DNA of 64,000 nucleotides from Sphingobacterium puteale (GCF_003627955.1 NZ_RBWS01000010.1:186001-250000), one strand, 5' to 3'. Positions 42,919 through 51,936 are shown, numbered from the stretch's first letter. Program-made: numbers and translations. Notes: a model not told the origin generated them from the letters alone.

Positions 42919-44280
42919 ATGGTTGATTATACGCTAAACCGAAGAAACTTCCTTTTGGGTGCAAGTGCTTTTGTTACTTTATCCGCTTTAGAAGCTAAAG
43001 GATTATCCTTTAAGAGATTTCCTAAAAATATCAAGGTCGGACTGATCGGGGCTGGTTGGTATGGAAAAAGTGATCTATTTAGGCTGATGCAGGTTTGTGA
43101 TGTCAATGTGGTTGCGATTTGCGATGTTGATAGCCGTCATTTGCAGGAGGCGGGGCGATTGGTCGGAGAACGACAACGCTCGGGGAAGATTCCAAAGCTC
43201 TACAAAGATTACCGGAAAATGCTTGCCGATCATCAATTCGATCTCATTCTGATCGGTACACCTGATCATTGGCATGCGCGGCAGGCCATAGATGCAATAC
43301 GTTCGGGAGCGCATGTCTATTTGCAAAAACCCGTAAGTGTTGATGTGCTAGAGGGAGAAGCAATACTTCGATATGCACGAAAATATAATAAAAAAGTACA
43401 GGTAGGAACGCAACGGCGGAGTACGGCACATCTGATTGATGCAAAAAAGCAGATTATAGACCAAGGTTTACTCGGTAAGATATCGCATGTGGAAATGTGC
43501 TGTTACTATCATATGAGGAAGAACGGTAATCCGGCACTGGAGCCTGTTCCTGACTTTCTTGATTATGAACTATGGACTGGACCGGCTCCTTTACGTCCTT
43601 ACGACGGTTTACCTCATGGCGGTTGGTGGCGAACTTTTATGGAATATGGGAATGGTATCACAGGTGATATGGGTATGCATATGTTTGATACTGTTCGTTG
43701 GCTATTAGAGCTTAAATGGCCAAAGAAAATTAGTGCAACAGGGGGAATCTATGTGCAAAAGGATGGAAAGTCGACCATTGCGGATACACAGACGGCAGTT
43801 TTTGAATATGATGAGCTTAATTGTATATGGCAACATCGTACCTGGGGCAATCCTGTGGATCCCGAATATCCTTGGGCGTTTATTATCTATGGGGATAAAG
43901 GAACGCTAAAAGGAAGTGTGATGAAATATGAGTTTACCCCAGTTGGTAAAGGCACTCCCATAAAAAAAGACGTGGTTTATGAAAAGGAGAAATTTCCGGC
44001 TGATCTGGAGGAGCCTAGAATTGAACTGCACACCGCTCCTGCCACACGGCAACATCTATTGGATCTATTGTCCGCAATAGAACAGGATCGATTGCCTGTG
44101 GCTGACATCGAGGAGGGCTATATATCAACAGCCTGTTGTATACTTGCCAATATTTCTATGCAATTAAATAGACCATTGAGATATGATCCAATGAAAAAAA
44201 TATGTACCGATGATCCCGAAGCAACCAAATTATTGAAAAGACCTTATCGAATGCCCTGGCAACATCCTTATCTGTCCTAG
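42919..44280 (+). CDS. Gfo/Idh/MocA-family oxidoreductase with Tat signal (locus 1)
   Basis: 453 residues. A twin-arginine motif 'LNRRNFLLGASAFVTLSALE' marks export of a folded, cofactor-loaded enzyme. The Rossmann domain follows ('NIKVGLIGAGWYGKSDLFRL', 'VAICDVDSRHLQEAG'), with the conserved 'YLQKPVSVDVLEGEAILRYA' (E-K-P-type motif), then the substrate domain with 'GGWWRTFMEYGNGITGDMGM' and 'HMFDTVRWLLEL'. Members oxidise or reduce sugars and related polyols with tightly bound NAD(P). Inside a SusC/SusD locus lacking hydrolases it is the only catalytic gene and suggests that the imported compound is an oxidised or cyclitol-like sugar; that is inference. Confidence 0.9.
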   Translation: MVDYTLNRRNFLLGASAFVTLSALEAKGLSFKRFPKNIKVGLIGAGWYGKSDLFRLMQVCDVNVVAICDVDSRHLQEAGRLVGERQRSGKIPKLYKDYRKMLADHQFDLILIGTPDHWHARQAIDAIRSGAHVYLQKPVSVDVLEGEAILRYARKYNKKVQVGTQRRSTAHLIDAKKQIIDQGLLGKISHVEMCCYYHMRKNGNPALEPVPDFLDYELWTGPAPLRPYDGLPHGGWWRTFMEYGNGITGDMGMHMFDTVRWLLELKWPKKISATGGIYVQKDGKSTIADTQTAVFEYDELNCIWQHRTWGNPVDPEYPWAFIIYGDKGTLKGSVMKYEFTPVGKGTPIKKDVVYEKEKFPADLEEPRIELHTAPATRQHLLDLLSAIEQDRLPVADIEEGYISTACCILANISMQLNRPLRYDPMKKICTDDPEATKLLKRPYRMPWQHPYLS

Positions 44281-44355
44281 TGCAAATTATGGCCATGGCT
44301 TAATTTAGAGTGTCTGATTTTTTTTATTTTTTTACCAACTAGAAATTTATGCATA

Positions 44356-46731
44356 ATGATTTTGGACCGTATTTTCTCAACCGTTGCTGTCTGGATTAAA
44401 ATAATTTTGATTTTAGGCTTCTTTTCGGGCCTGGTTTATGGACAACAGGAAGTACGAAAAATATACATTCATACTGATCGGGAGGCTTACTTCCCTGGCG
44501 ATTCTGTGTGGTTTAAAAGCTATGTTGTGCAGCATGGCTATCTTGATTCTTCTGCCATCAATCTCCATCTAAATCTTGCGGATCAACAGGGTAATATTGT
44601 GAGATCTATGTTTAGCTTACAACGTGGAGGTATGAGTGATGGTGTATTTTTACTTCCGCTGGATTGGAAGCAGACCAGTATCTATATTAATGCTTACGTG
44701 GGCACAGATAAAGGAATGATTGAACGATACTATTTCAAGGAAATTCCGATTATTCAAATAAATAACCAGAATAAAAATGATTTAGACAGTGGAGCTATAA
44801 CGGTGGATTGCCCCCTGATTGTACGCCCTGAAGGCAATGGTTTCCTGCAAAATAAAGATAATAGGCTTTATTTGCAGACGATAGAGGCTGGTGAAAAACC
44901 ACTACTTGTCAAAGGGACTATTTTAAAAAGTGATGGTGATTTACTGTCGGTTTTTGAGTTAGATAGTTCCGGGTACGGTGTTGTCAATATTCCCCCTTTC
45001 GTTGGGAATTGTCGCCTAGAATGGGAGGTGAATGGTAAGCGTAAACCTGACATCCTTTTAAAAACCGAACTTGGACGAAAAATATATAGTAGGGATATAG
45101 GTGATACTATAGCTGTTTATTTAGAAAGTAATCTTCCTGCTGAAAGGGTAAAGATCATATTGGCTTCGAATGACAGGTTGGTCATGATAGATACGATCAC
45201 AATTAGACCTGATCGGCGGACTGTTATTTATTTAAACCGCAATGATCTAGATTATGGTCTGCTGCGGCTTGAGCTGCGCGATCAACAGGATAGCATACGC
45301 TCTCAATCCGCTCATTTTGTGGGCGGATTGAGAGATATTCAAGTTGTGCCTAATATCAAATGGTTGCAGATAACGCAAAAGGACAGAGGAAAGAATAGTT
45401 TTAGACTGAGTTTGCCTTCAGGTGAAGAGGGAAACTTATCTATCTCGATCACAGCTTTGGAAGTACCCAATGATTGCGTCCCAGATATTACTGAGGATAT
45501 TTACTTTAGGCCCTATTTCTCGCATAAGGAACCTGTCCATTCAACACATTTATTCCGGAATGATAAATTGCAGTATGGTTTGATAGCCATCAGCGCTTGG
45601 AATTCTCCATCCAATTTGAATTTTAATAAGGTACGGTCGACAAATGACTCCGTTTATTACCTACAAGGGCAGATCTTAATGGAAGGAAATAAATGGGTGC
45701 ATTTCCACAAGAAGCTTGTTGATCAGATAGCAAAAAATAATGGGAAAGGAAAACCTGGTGGAATGTCTTTTGGATACAAATTTCCGGAAGATAGGGTTAT
45801 GCGTTATAAAACAATTATACCTGATCTCTCAGGATACTTTATCGTGGATAATTTGATTATCCGGGGGACGATAGCTACTAAGCTGTCTGCTATCGAAAAA
45901 AAGATGATGTTTGATAAATTTCTGGTTAAGTACAATTTTGGACCGAGAAAAGTAGATTCTACCTTTTTTATTCCCCCTTTACATCAAAAGTTTTTAGTAC
46001 CTCAGGCATGGAACGAAAGTAAGTGGGCCTATACGCCATTGAGCTATCGTGATAAAAATGGGGGGATCCGATTAAAGGAAGTCAAAGTAGATCGAAGTGT
46101 GCAGCAGAGGCGTATTGATTACCTTGAGGGTAGATATGCCGGAGAAAAATTTAAAGGACCTGCTGATGCCGTACTTGATCCCCATAACGACCGTTTCGTT
46201 AAGGCTCTGCCGTTAAATTTTGGAGAATATGCTCGTTTAAATTATACTAAAATCGCAGATTCAACCAGATGGGATCGTGTATTTGTCAATAACTATGAAA
46301 TAAGAACAAATAGATGGAAGCTGGAAGATTTATTCAATACATCCATGGATCGGATTCCGTATGTCAAGTACTTTGAGAAATTCAAAGTAGACGGTTACGT
46401 TACTTCTGTATTGTATGTTTATCAAATGGATCCCAGTGAAGGGGACCCATATATAGGCAGGGCCTTGGACGAGCAGGAAGTTGAAGGTTATATGCGAGAA
46501 GAACATTTTAAACTGGTAACCTATAATTATAATTTAGCAAATGAACAATTTGATGCACGGCCCACCTTGTATTGGAATCCGGATGTCAAATTGGATGTGC
46601 GCAGTAGCGGAATGGAGATTTCGTTTTTTAATAATAGTAACCCAGAAGGGTTTTGGATTACTATTCAAGGTATAACCAAAAGCGGAAAGACCATATTCTT
46701 TCGGGATATCATAAGACCGTCGAAAAGATAA
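44356..46731 (+). CDS. exported MG2/macroglobulin-like surface protein (locus 1)
   Basis: 791 residues with signal peptide ('IILILGFFSGLVYGQ'). The mature chain opens with 'VRKIYIHTDREAYFPGDSVW', the MG2-type strand typical of Bacteroidota proteins related to alpha-2-macroglobulin, and stays beta-rich ('LHLNLADQQGNIVRSMFSLQ', 'DGVFLLPLDWKQTSIYINAY'). No thioester CxEQ motif and no TonB plug was found. The last third has 'GRYAGEKFKGPADAVL' and ends 'ISFFNNSNPEGFWITIQGIT'. The function of such proteins is unknown; they accompany TonB-dependent receptors. Last gene of locus 1, 75 bp after the oxidoreductase. Confidence 0.75.
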   Translation: MILDRIFSTVAVWIKIILILGFFSGLVYGQQEVRKIYIHTDREAYFPGDSVWFKSYVVQHGYLDSSAINLHLNLADQQGNIVRSMFSLQRGGMSDGVFLLPLDWKQTSIYINAYVGTDKGMIERYYFKEIPIIQINNQNKNDLDSGAITVDCPLIVRPEGNGFLQNKDNRLYLQTIEAGEKPLLVKGTILKSDGDLLSVFELDSSGYGVVNIPPFVGNCRLEWEVNGKRKPDILLKTELGRKIYSRDIGDTIAVYLESNLPAERVKIILASNDRLVMIDTITIRPDRRTVIYLNRNDLDYGLLRLELRDQQDSIRSQSAHFVGGLRDIQVVPNIKWLQITQKDRGKNSFRLSLPSGEEGNLSISITALEVPNDCVPDITEDIYFRPYFSHKEPVHSTHLFRNDKLQYGLIAISAWNSPSNLNFNKVRSTNDSVYYLQGQILMEGNKWVHFHKKLVDQIAKNNGKGKPGGMSFGYKFPEDRVMRYKTIIPDLSGYFIVDNLIIRGTIATKLSAIEKKMMFDKFLVKYNFGPRKVDSTFFIPPLHQKFLVPQAWNESKWAYTPLSYRDKNGGIRLKEVKVDRSVQQRRIDYLEGRYAGEKFKGPADAVLDPHNDRFVKALPLNFGEYARLNYTKIADSTRWDRVFVNNYEIRTNRWKLEDLFNTSMDRIPYVKYFEKFKVDGYVTSVLYVYQMDPSEGDPYIGRALDEQEVEGYMREEHFKLVTYNYNLANEQFDARPTLYWNPDVKLDVRSSGMEISFFNNSNPEGFWITIQGITKSGKTIFFRDIIRPSKR

Positions 46732-47179
46732 ATGCTAATAAAAAAATGTATAACCCGTTTGTCTGTGGTTGGCTAAAATTATTGCTGAAATAGGCAAGTT
46801 ATCATTTTGGGCCTGTGGTTGACAATTTTGCATCGGGAAACTTTCTATGATAATTCAATATCTTTGCAAAACTGTATCATTGGCTAAAATTGAAAAGGAC
46901 TACGCTATTGTTTTGAGTTAATTATAAAATGGTATAAATAAAAATGTCAGTACAGAAGGCGACAAGGCAGGGAGATTTTTATAGAAAATGGATTTAACAA
47001 ATAAAGAGATTGCATTACTGAAAAGTATGGATAGCCTGCATACTGAAACATATTCGTTCGGAAAGCGATAAACCAAATATTGGCGAAATGCCATCGAAAA
47101 TTTAATCCCATAGCGTTGAATGTTTAATCTGTAATTTATCTTATGGCTTTTTTAAGATATTTAGCTAAATATTGAAACT
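46732..47179. other. intergenic region with promoter-like box and 27-codon ORF
   Basis: 448 bp. A TATCTTTG box (46859-46866) fits TAnnTTTG but lacks a clear TTG element at the right distance. A short ORF at about 46988-47071 reads 'MDLTNKEIALLKSMDSLHTE' and 'TYSFGKR'; it may be a stub. The word TTGGCTAAAATT occurs twice (near 46770 and 46880). Nothing else is recognised. Confidence 0.35.
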
Positions 47180-48142
47180 ATGCTATTGAAATTTAATAAA
47201 CTACTTGTGCTGTTATTGACATTTTGCGCTAATCTTGCCTGTGCACAACAAAGCGAACAACATATTGACGGAGTATATAAATCTTCGGGTACCGCTTTTG
47301 TTATAAATAAAAACAAGACTTTTTTGATAATCGCTTACGGAACATTAATAAAAGGTACCTGGAAGATCGAAAATGATCTTATTTATCTACAACCTAAAAA
47401 TCCTGAGGCCCAATTTTATGTGTATGCGCGGAAAAATCCGACTATCAAGGACGGGATGCGTGTTTGTTTCATGGGGGACCGTTTGAGTAGCGCAATTTTG
47501 GCCGGAAAGTTCCCGGATAAGATGCAGCCTCTTTTTAATGAGGATGCGAATTGTAAGGACTTTCCCAGTGTTCATCTGTTTAATGAAAAAATGGATACAA
47601 TTACTTTATTGGAACAAGAAAACCAGGATAGTGATCGTGGTATTGAAATTCCTAAATTGATGTATCATTTTGCCAGTGGCGATTTTAATGATTTTATTGT
47701 TCAACATATGCAAAGTAGCTTGTACCACAATGACTTTGTTCTCAAAATAGGCACAGAAGGGTTATATCCTGTGAGTGATCAGTCGGATACGCCTATTCGA
47801 AAATCAACTAAAGAAGAAGAATTTTCTATGCTCGAAGAACTGAAATTTTTAGACCAATCTTTTGATAGAGCCTTTGATGCGGATTTCAAGTTGGTAAATA
47901 ATGGGTACAATACCCATGATGATATGGATCAAGAAATAGCGTTAGCAGCTTACAGATATGATACCGACAAAAATCTATATGTCAGTCGGGCCATACCTGC
48001 AAAAGAACTGGACTATAAAAGCACAGACTACCATTACGATGGCGTATTAATGAAGTTTGATCAGATTAAGGGAACGTCAGAACCCCAGATAGCCGTAAAG
48101 ATATTGCCGAAGCCCTTATTTATTGCGAGTTGTGATAACTAA
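47180..48142 (+). CDS. exported protein of unknown function, paralogue of the protein at 14768-15817
   Basis: 320 residues with signal peptide ('LLVLLLTFCANLACAQ'). Homology with the first gene of operon A is visible in three blocks: 'NKTFLIIAYGTLIKGTWKIE', 'YARKNPTIKDG' to 'QPLFNEDANCKDFP', and the C-terminal 'LFIASCDN'. The middle differs and is rich in acidic residues ('STKEEEFSMLEELKFLDQSF'). The cysteine in 'ANCKDF' and the terminal 'ASCD' are conserved in both. Function unknown. Unlike operon A, its upstream region lacks the CGAATCGTAAA-type direct repeat. A small lipoprotein gene follows 36 bp downstream. Confidence 0.75.
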   Translation: MLLKFNKLLVLLLTFCANLACAQQSEQHIDGVYKSSGTAFVINKNKTFLIIAYGTLIKGTWKIENDLIYLQPKNPEAQFYVYARKNPTIKDGMRVCFMGDRLSSAILAGKFPDKMQPLFNEDANCKDFPSVHLFNEKMDTITLLEQENQDSDRGIEIPKLMYHFASGDFNDFIVQHMQSSLYHNDFVLKIGTEGLYPVSDQSDTPIRKSTKEEEFSMLEELKFLDQSFDRAFDADFKLVNNGYNTHDDMDQEIALAAYRYDTDKNLYVSRAIPAKELDYKSTDYHYDGVLMKFDQIKGTSEPQIAVKILPKPLFIASCDN

Positions 48143-48178
48143 GCTAATTGTGATCATTTTTCTTAAAATATATACATT

Positions 48179-48751
48179 ATGGCAAGACATCGTTTTATAA
48201 TTTCTCTCATTTTGGCACTATGCATAGTACTAGGCTGTCGAGATAAAAAGACCGAAGGTTCCAAGGGCAAACAGGTCGAAAATAAGATTGAATTAAATAA
48301 TGACGAGCCCCCTCGAAATATAGAAAACCAGACGGTTCCAGACACGATAGTGTTATCCCAAATACATAAACCGGGTACGTTACACTGTGATTTGGACGGA
48401 GACAATTTGACGGATACAGTGCAGATTGTCCAAAATACAAAAAATGAGAAATATGGCCTAAGATTTATTTTTGGGAACAAAAAGATTGAATACTTAGGTA
48501 TGGGTACTGATATCTTGGGTCAGGGCTTTGATGATATAGATTGGGTGGGTGTTTTTGAAAAAGCGCCCAAAGGGGAAATCTATTGGAACAATGTAAATGA
48601 TGATGGTGAAATAATTACAGATGAAGAAGTAAATGAAACAGATAAAATCAAATTGATAAACGATGGTATTTTCATTCACCAAGCTGAATCTTGTGGTGGA
48701 GGTGTTATCTATTTAAACAAGGGGAAATTTGCCTGGATACAGCAGGAATAA
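48179..48751 (+). CDS. lipoprotein of unknown function
   Basis: 190 residues. Lipobox around 'LCIVLGCRDKK' with C20. A polar linker precedes a domain with a calcium-loop-like 'DLDGDNLTDTVQIV' of the kind found in FG-GAP/VCBS-like proteins, and 'GFDDIDWVGVFEKAPKGEIY'. Two cysteines ('HCDLDGD', 'ESCGGG') may pair. Close spacing with the preceding secreted protein suggests co-transcription. It ends 19 bp from the convergent gene at 48771. Confidence 0.72.
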   Translation: MARHRFIISLILALCIVLGCRDKKTEGSKGKQVENKIELNNDEPPRNIENQTVPDTIVLSQIHKPGTLHCDLDGDNLTDTVQIVQNTKNEKYGLRFIFGNKKIEYLGMGTDILGQGFDDIDWVGVFEKAPKGEIYWNNVNDDGEIITDEEVNETDKIKLINDGIFIHQAESCGGGVIYLNKGKFAWIQQE

Positions 48752-48770
48752 CAAATGTGCTATATCCTAT

Positions 48771-49244
48771 TTATTTACATCTCAATACAGTTTTTGTTGC
48801 ACCGCTCGATTTTGTAGATACACTCTCTGCCGGTTCCGAAAGAATATAATCGATTGAAATAACATTTACTTTCGCATTTTGCTTCGGTTCAATTTCCTTA
48901 TTTTCCTCTCCCTTCGCTGGTGTATTATCTCCATAGTAGTAATATTCAAATGTTAAATTCCGATCCGATTTATTCAAGATATAAGTCGCTCTTCCGTAGT
49001 TAATTTTAAAGCCATCTTTCGTTGTTGGGAACAACACAACCTCTTTTGTATAATTATTGCAGTCTGTAATTGTCAGGATAGTTGGTGTAAACCAATTGAT
49101 CGGAATAGTTAGGAGAAGCAGTAACAATATCGCATCATTTTTACTTTCCTCTTTTTTGATAAATCGGGTATAAAGCGGTTTGATAACTATTAAAAGACAA
49201 AATATCCCAATAATAATTAAATAAGTATTTAATGATACGATCAT
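48771..49244 (-). CDS. membrane-anchored protein of unknown function
   Basis: 157 residues with two N-terminal membrane segments ('YLIIIGIFCLLIVIKPL', 'AILLLLLLTIPINWF') and a beta-rich soluble part ('VLFPTTKDGFKINYGRATYI', 'RNLTFEYYYYGDN'). It ends 'KSSGATKTVLRCK'. The topology suggests the C-terminal domain faces the periplasm. No family recognised. Monocistronic on the minus strand, convergent with the lipoprotein gene. Confidence 0.7.
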   Translation of the reverse strand: MIVSLNTYLIIIGIFCLLIVIKPLYTRFIKKEESKNDAILLLLLLTIPINWFTPTILTITDCNNYTKEVVLFPTTKDGFKINYGRATYILNKSDRNLTFEYYYYGDNTPAKGEENKEIEPKQNAKVNVISIDYILSEPAESVSTKSSGATKTVLRCK

Positions 49245-49323
49245 AGGTTTTAGATTATTTTACGACTCAAAATGACTGTGTTATCTTTTAAGTTTTTTTA
49301 AGTATTTGATTAATTATGTCTGG

Positions 49324-49464
49324 TTAAATGATATCGAATTTCGTGCCAGTTTTGAGCTTTTTACCTTCGATATTTCTACGCGACAGGTTCATTAGCTCAG
49401 CTACTTGCATCATACTGCTCCTGTAGTGAAACAGTTGATTGTCGGAAAAAAATAGCTCAACCAT
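49324..49464 (-). CDS. 46-codon ORF, probable regulator fragment
   Basis: ATG at 49464 to TAA at 49324. 'MVELFFSDNQLFHYRSSMMQ' is followed by 'VAELMNLSRRNIEGKKLKTG', which resembles the recognition helices at the end of HTH regulators such as the one at 25245 ('MSELLCVSTEAIKKAKQRLK'). Protein-like over its whole length in a 519-bp gap upstream of the ECF sigma gene. Either a small DNA-binding protein or the C-terminal stub of a lost regulator of this PUL. Confidence 0.35.
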   Translation of the reverse strand: MVELFFSDNQLFHYRSSMMQVAELMNLSRRNIEGKKLKTGTKFDII

Positions 49465-49763
49465 TTAGTAATGTCAGTAACGATTTGATACGTCCTTTTT
49501 AAAAAAGAGGAATGCATTGACTGTATCGTAATATTTTACATGTTTTTACGTGTTTTATACATCTCTGATTTAATTTATATCATTTCTTTTGTTTCAAGAT
49601 CAATTGTCAGGCGACTGTCAGGTGGCCTAACGAAATTTTGCTGCTATTTTCAACTCGTCAAGTACCTAGAAAAGCACATGTGCAGAAATTATGAATTATT
49701 TTCCCGCACATCGTAATGCAATTGAAAAACCATGGATTATTGAACTTCGATAGAAATAAAATT

Positions 49764-50363
49764 ATGAGTCTAGAGGACAACGCGATATTGCTCCTACAAT
49801 TGGCTGAGGGGAATCAAAAGGCATTCGAAAAACTCTATTATGGCTATAGAGCACAGATCTTCGGCCGTATATTAAAGCAGGTAAGATCAGTGGAGTTTGC
49901 GCAGGATATCGTTCAGGATGTATTTATAAAGGTCTGGCAGAATAGATCGCAGATTGATGTTTCAAAAAATTTTAAGTCCTATCTCTATACAATTGCACAA
50001 AGCACAGTTTACGATTATTTTCGAAAAATTGCTTCAGATCAAGCTAAGAGTGAACAGCTGATGATTCTATCGAAAGGAAAATGCGCAAATGATATTGAAG
50101 CGGCGGTCTCTTATAAAGAAATGGAGAAGTACCTCAATGATATCTTGGATATTATTCCCGAACGATGTCGGGAAGTATATGTACTTTGTAAGCTCGAAGG
50201 TCGAAGCTATGATGAGGTGTCCAAACTTTTGAATATTTCTACAGCCACCATCAACAATCATATTGTTAAAGCTACCGGTATTATTAAATCGCATTGGAAT
50301 TGGAACTATTGTTGTTTTTTTATGATGCTATTTGCAGAATACTATCCTGTATTTCACACCTAG
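49764..50363 (+). CDS. ECF RNA polymerase sigma factor (locus 2)
   Basis: About 199 residues from the ATG at 49764 (an in-frame ATG at 49716 would add 16). Sigma-70 region 2: 'GNQKAFEKLYYGYRAQIFGR' and 'FAQDIVQDVFIKVWQNRSQI', then 'NFKSYLYTIAQSTVYDYFRK'. Region 4: 'LDIIPERCREVYVLCKLEGR' and 'SYDEVSKLLNISTATINNHI'. It is of the FecI-like type found in Bacteroidota PULs and should be held by the FecR anti-sigma encoded next, with the STN-bearing SusC as upstream sensor. The hydrophobic tail after 'KSHWNWNYCC' is the first unit of a degenerate tandem repeat. Confidence 0.92.
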   Translation: MSLEDNAILLLQLAEGNQKAFEKLYYGYRAQIFGRILKQVRSVEFAQDIVQDVFIKVWQNRSQIDVSKNFKSYLYTIAQSTVYDYFRKIASDQAKSEQLMILSKGKCANDIEAAVSYKEMEKYLNDILDIIPERCREVYVLCKLEGRSYDEVSKLLNISTATINNHIVKATGIIKSHWNWNYCCFFMMLFAEYYPVFHT

Positions 50364-50500
50364 GATTTGGATCAGTACTTTTTTCTTATGATATTATTTG
50401 TGGAATATTAACCTCGATTTTCCATTTAAGAATGGAAATTACTGTTGTTTCCTTATATATTATTAGCGGAACACCAGTTTGTATTTCTCAGCTACATCAG
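50303..50500 (+). repeat. three degenerate 66-bp tandem repeats starting in the 3' end of the sigma gene
   Basis: Units 50303-50368, 50369-50434 and 50435-50500 align without gaps. In the frame beginning with TTG at 50294 they encode 22-residue units with shared positions (F/S-Y-D-x-I-C-x-I-L-x-x-I-x-H-L). Several differences between units 1 and 2 are silent in that frame: TGC/TGT, CAC/CAT and CTA/TTA twice. In the sigma frame units 2 and 3 contain stops. The whole alternative frame is open for 85 codons (50294-50551) and hydrophobic, but has no ATG before 50432. Unit 1 is the sigma tail. Confidence 0.65.
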
Positions 50501-50670
50501 CACAATCCTGCTACAAGTCATTACACATTAAAATCAGTAAATATCCATTGAGCATCTCTGCGTTTGCAAGTCGTAGAACATATTTGCAAGTATTTTAATT
50601 TTTTTTGATTTGGTATAGTTGATATTTTTTTGGCTTACGTATATAGAGTTAAAGTAAGACCAATTATACT

Positions 50671-51846
50671 GTGGAACAAACCAAATTGATAAACTTATAT
50701 AGAAGATATCTTGCTAAACAGTGCACGGATAAAGAAATCCATCTGTTAATGCATTACATGCGTCAAAAGGAGTATGCAAAACTTTTCAAGGAACTGATCT
50801 TGGAAGATTTGCAGCTAGAAGAGGAAGTTGAGTTAGATGATCATGCTAAAATTGCTATTCAGCAGCTTGATGAATATTTCGACCGTGAATATTTTTATCA
50901 GAACCAAAAAAAGAACAAAAGGAAACTATTCGCGTGGATATCAATTGCTGCTGCGGCTTCAATAATCTGTGCAATTTCGGTATTATGGTATACACGTGGA
51001 GGGCAAGAATCTGGTGGTATAGGAATAGCAGATAACCGGAGTACATTGATAACAAGTAATGGAAAAGAGATAAAACTGGATGGTACCTCTAACGTTGAAT
51101 TATTACGGGAAAATGGCACCGTGATTCTACAGGATAGCCTGGGGGACATTCATGTTAAAGTACTGGATAGTCAGCCTAATCTTAAGCCTCAGATTATATA
51201 TCAAACAATCCGGACAGCCAAAGGCCGACAATCACGTATTTATCTTACCGATGGTAGTGCTGTGGTTCTAAATTCTGATTCCCAACTTAAATTTCCACTT
51301 TTCTATGCTGAAGGTCAACGGGAGGTCGAACTTCAGGGTGAAGGATTTTTTGACATAGAAACCAATAAACATAAGCCTTTTATTGTTAAAACACACGATC
51401 AACGGATTAAGGTATACGGAACCAAGTTTAATGTCAACAATTATGAAAATGAACAAATAACTAAAACCACTTTGTTTCATGGTAAAGTATCTGTCCAGAA
51501 TTTAATTGGATCATCACCGCAAAAGGAATATATCCTTAAACCGGGCGAACAGATTGTCCTCGATAAAAAATCCAAAGCTTTAAAACAAGATAAGACTGAA
51601 AATGAGGAGCAGGTATTGGGCTGGAAGAATGGTGTGTTTGTTTATGATAATGCTACGTTAAAAGAAATTATGAAGGATTTCTCCAGATGGTATAATATTG
51701 ACGTGGATTTGGAAACCCTTCCTGCACTTACATTTAGTGGAACTATACCAAGAAATTATGAGTTGGACAAAGCATTGAGCGTTATTGCACGGACAGCAAA
51801 TATCAAGATTAACCGAACGGGAACTACACTAAAATTTGAAAAATAA
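50671..51846 (+). CDS. FecR-family anti-sigma factor (locus 2)
   Basis: 391 residues. Cytosolic N-terminal anti-sigma domain (about 1-80, 'LINLYRRYLAKQCTDKEIHL'), one membrane helix (about 88-107, 'FAWISIAAAASIICAISVLW'), FecR domain in the periplasm ('TIRTAKGRQSRIYLTDGSAV', 'EVELQGEGFFDIETNKHKPF'), and the C-terminal DUF4974 region ('VFVYDNATLKEIMKDFSRWY'). It receives the signal from the STN domain of the SusC downstream and releases the sigma factor. The start is a GTG at 50671; no ATG gives the complete N-domain. Confidence 0.93.
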   Translation: MEQTKLINLYRRYLAKQCTDKEIHLLMHYMRQKEYAKLFKELILEDLQLEEEVELDDHAKIAIQQLDEYFDREYFYQNQKKNKRKLFAWISIAAAASIICAISVLWYTRGGQESGGIGIADNRSTLITSNGKEIKLDGTSNVELLRENGTVILQDSLGDIHVKVLDSQPNLKPQIIYQTIRTAKGRQSRIYLTDGSAVVLNSDSQLKFPLFYAEGQREVELQGEGFFDIETNKHKPFIVKTHDQRIKVYGTKFNVNNYENEQITKTTLFHGKVSVQNLIGSSPQKEYILKPGEQIVLDKKSKALKQDKTENEEQVLGWKNGVFVYDNATLKEIMKDFSRWYNIDVDLETLPALTFSGTIPRNYELDKALSVIARTANIKINRTGTTLKFEK

Positions 51847-51866
51847 ATGGGGAAAAAAACTTAATC

Positions 51867-51898
51867 AAAAAAAACCGACAGTACTGCCATACCGTCGG
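51867..51898 (-). terminator. minus-strand terminator in the susC leader (locus 2)
   Basis: Stem CCGAC / GTCGG (51875-51879 and 51894-51898), extended by GT/AC past a mismatch, with an 8-base loop; on the minus strand it is followed by eight T residues. It lies 20 bp after the anti-sigma stop codon on the plus strand, where it would have no U-tract. It therefore fits an antisense transcript better than the sense one. Confidence 0.7.
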
Positions 51899-51936
51899 CG
51901 AACATTAGGGTAATACAAAATTTTCTAAAAACCTAA
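51867..51936 (-). ncRNA. candidate cis-antisense sRNA to the susC leader (locus 2)
   Basis: A minus-strand promoter (TTG 51971-51969, 19 bp, TACTTTTG 51949-51942) would start an RNA near 51936, ending at the hairpin and U-tract (51898-51867), about 70 nt. The RNA would be fully complementary to the susC 5' leader just before its ATG at 51949. Antisense RNAs at precisely this position are known to repress PUL genes in Bacteroides (DonS-type). The match here is by architecture only; sequence conservation and expression are untested. Confidence 0.55.

Noticed and set aside
50294..50551. 85-codon ORF overlapping the sigma gene as an annotated gene
   Set aside because: It has only a TTG start and no recognisable family. 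Kept as a repeat feature and a finding instead of a CDS.
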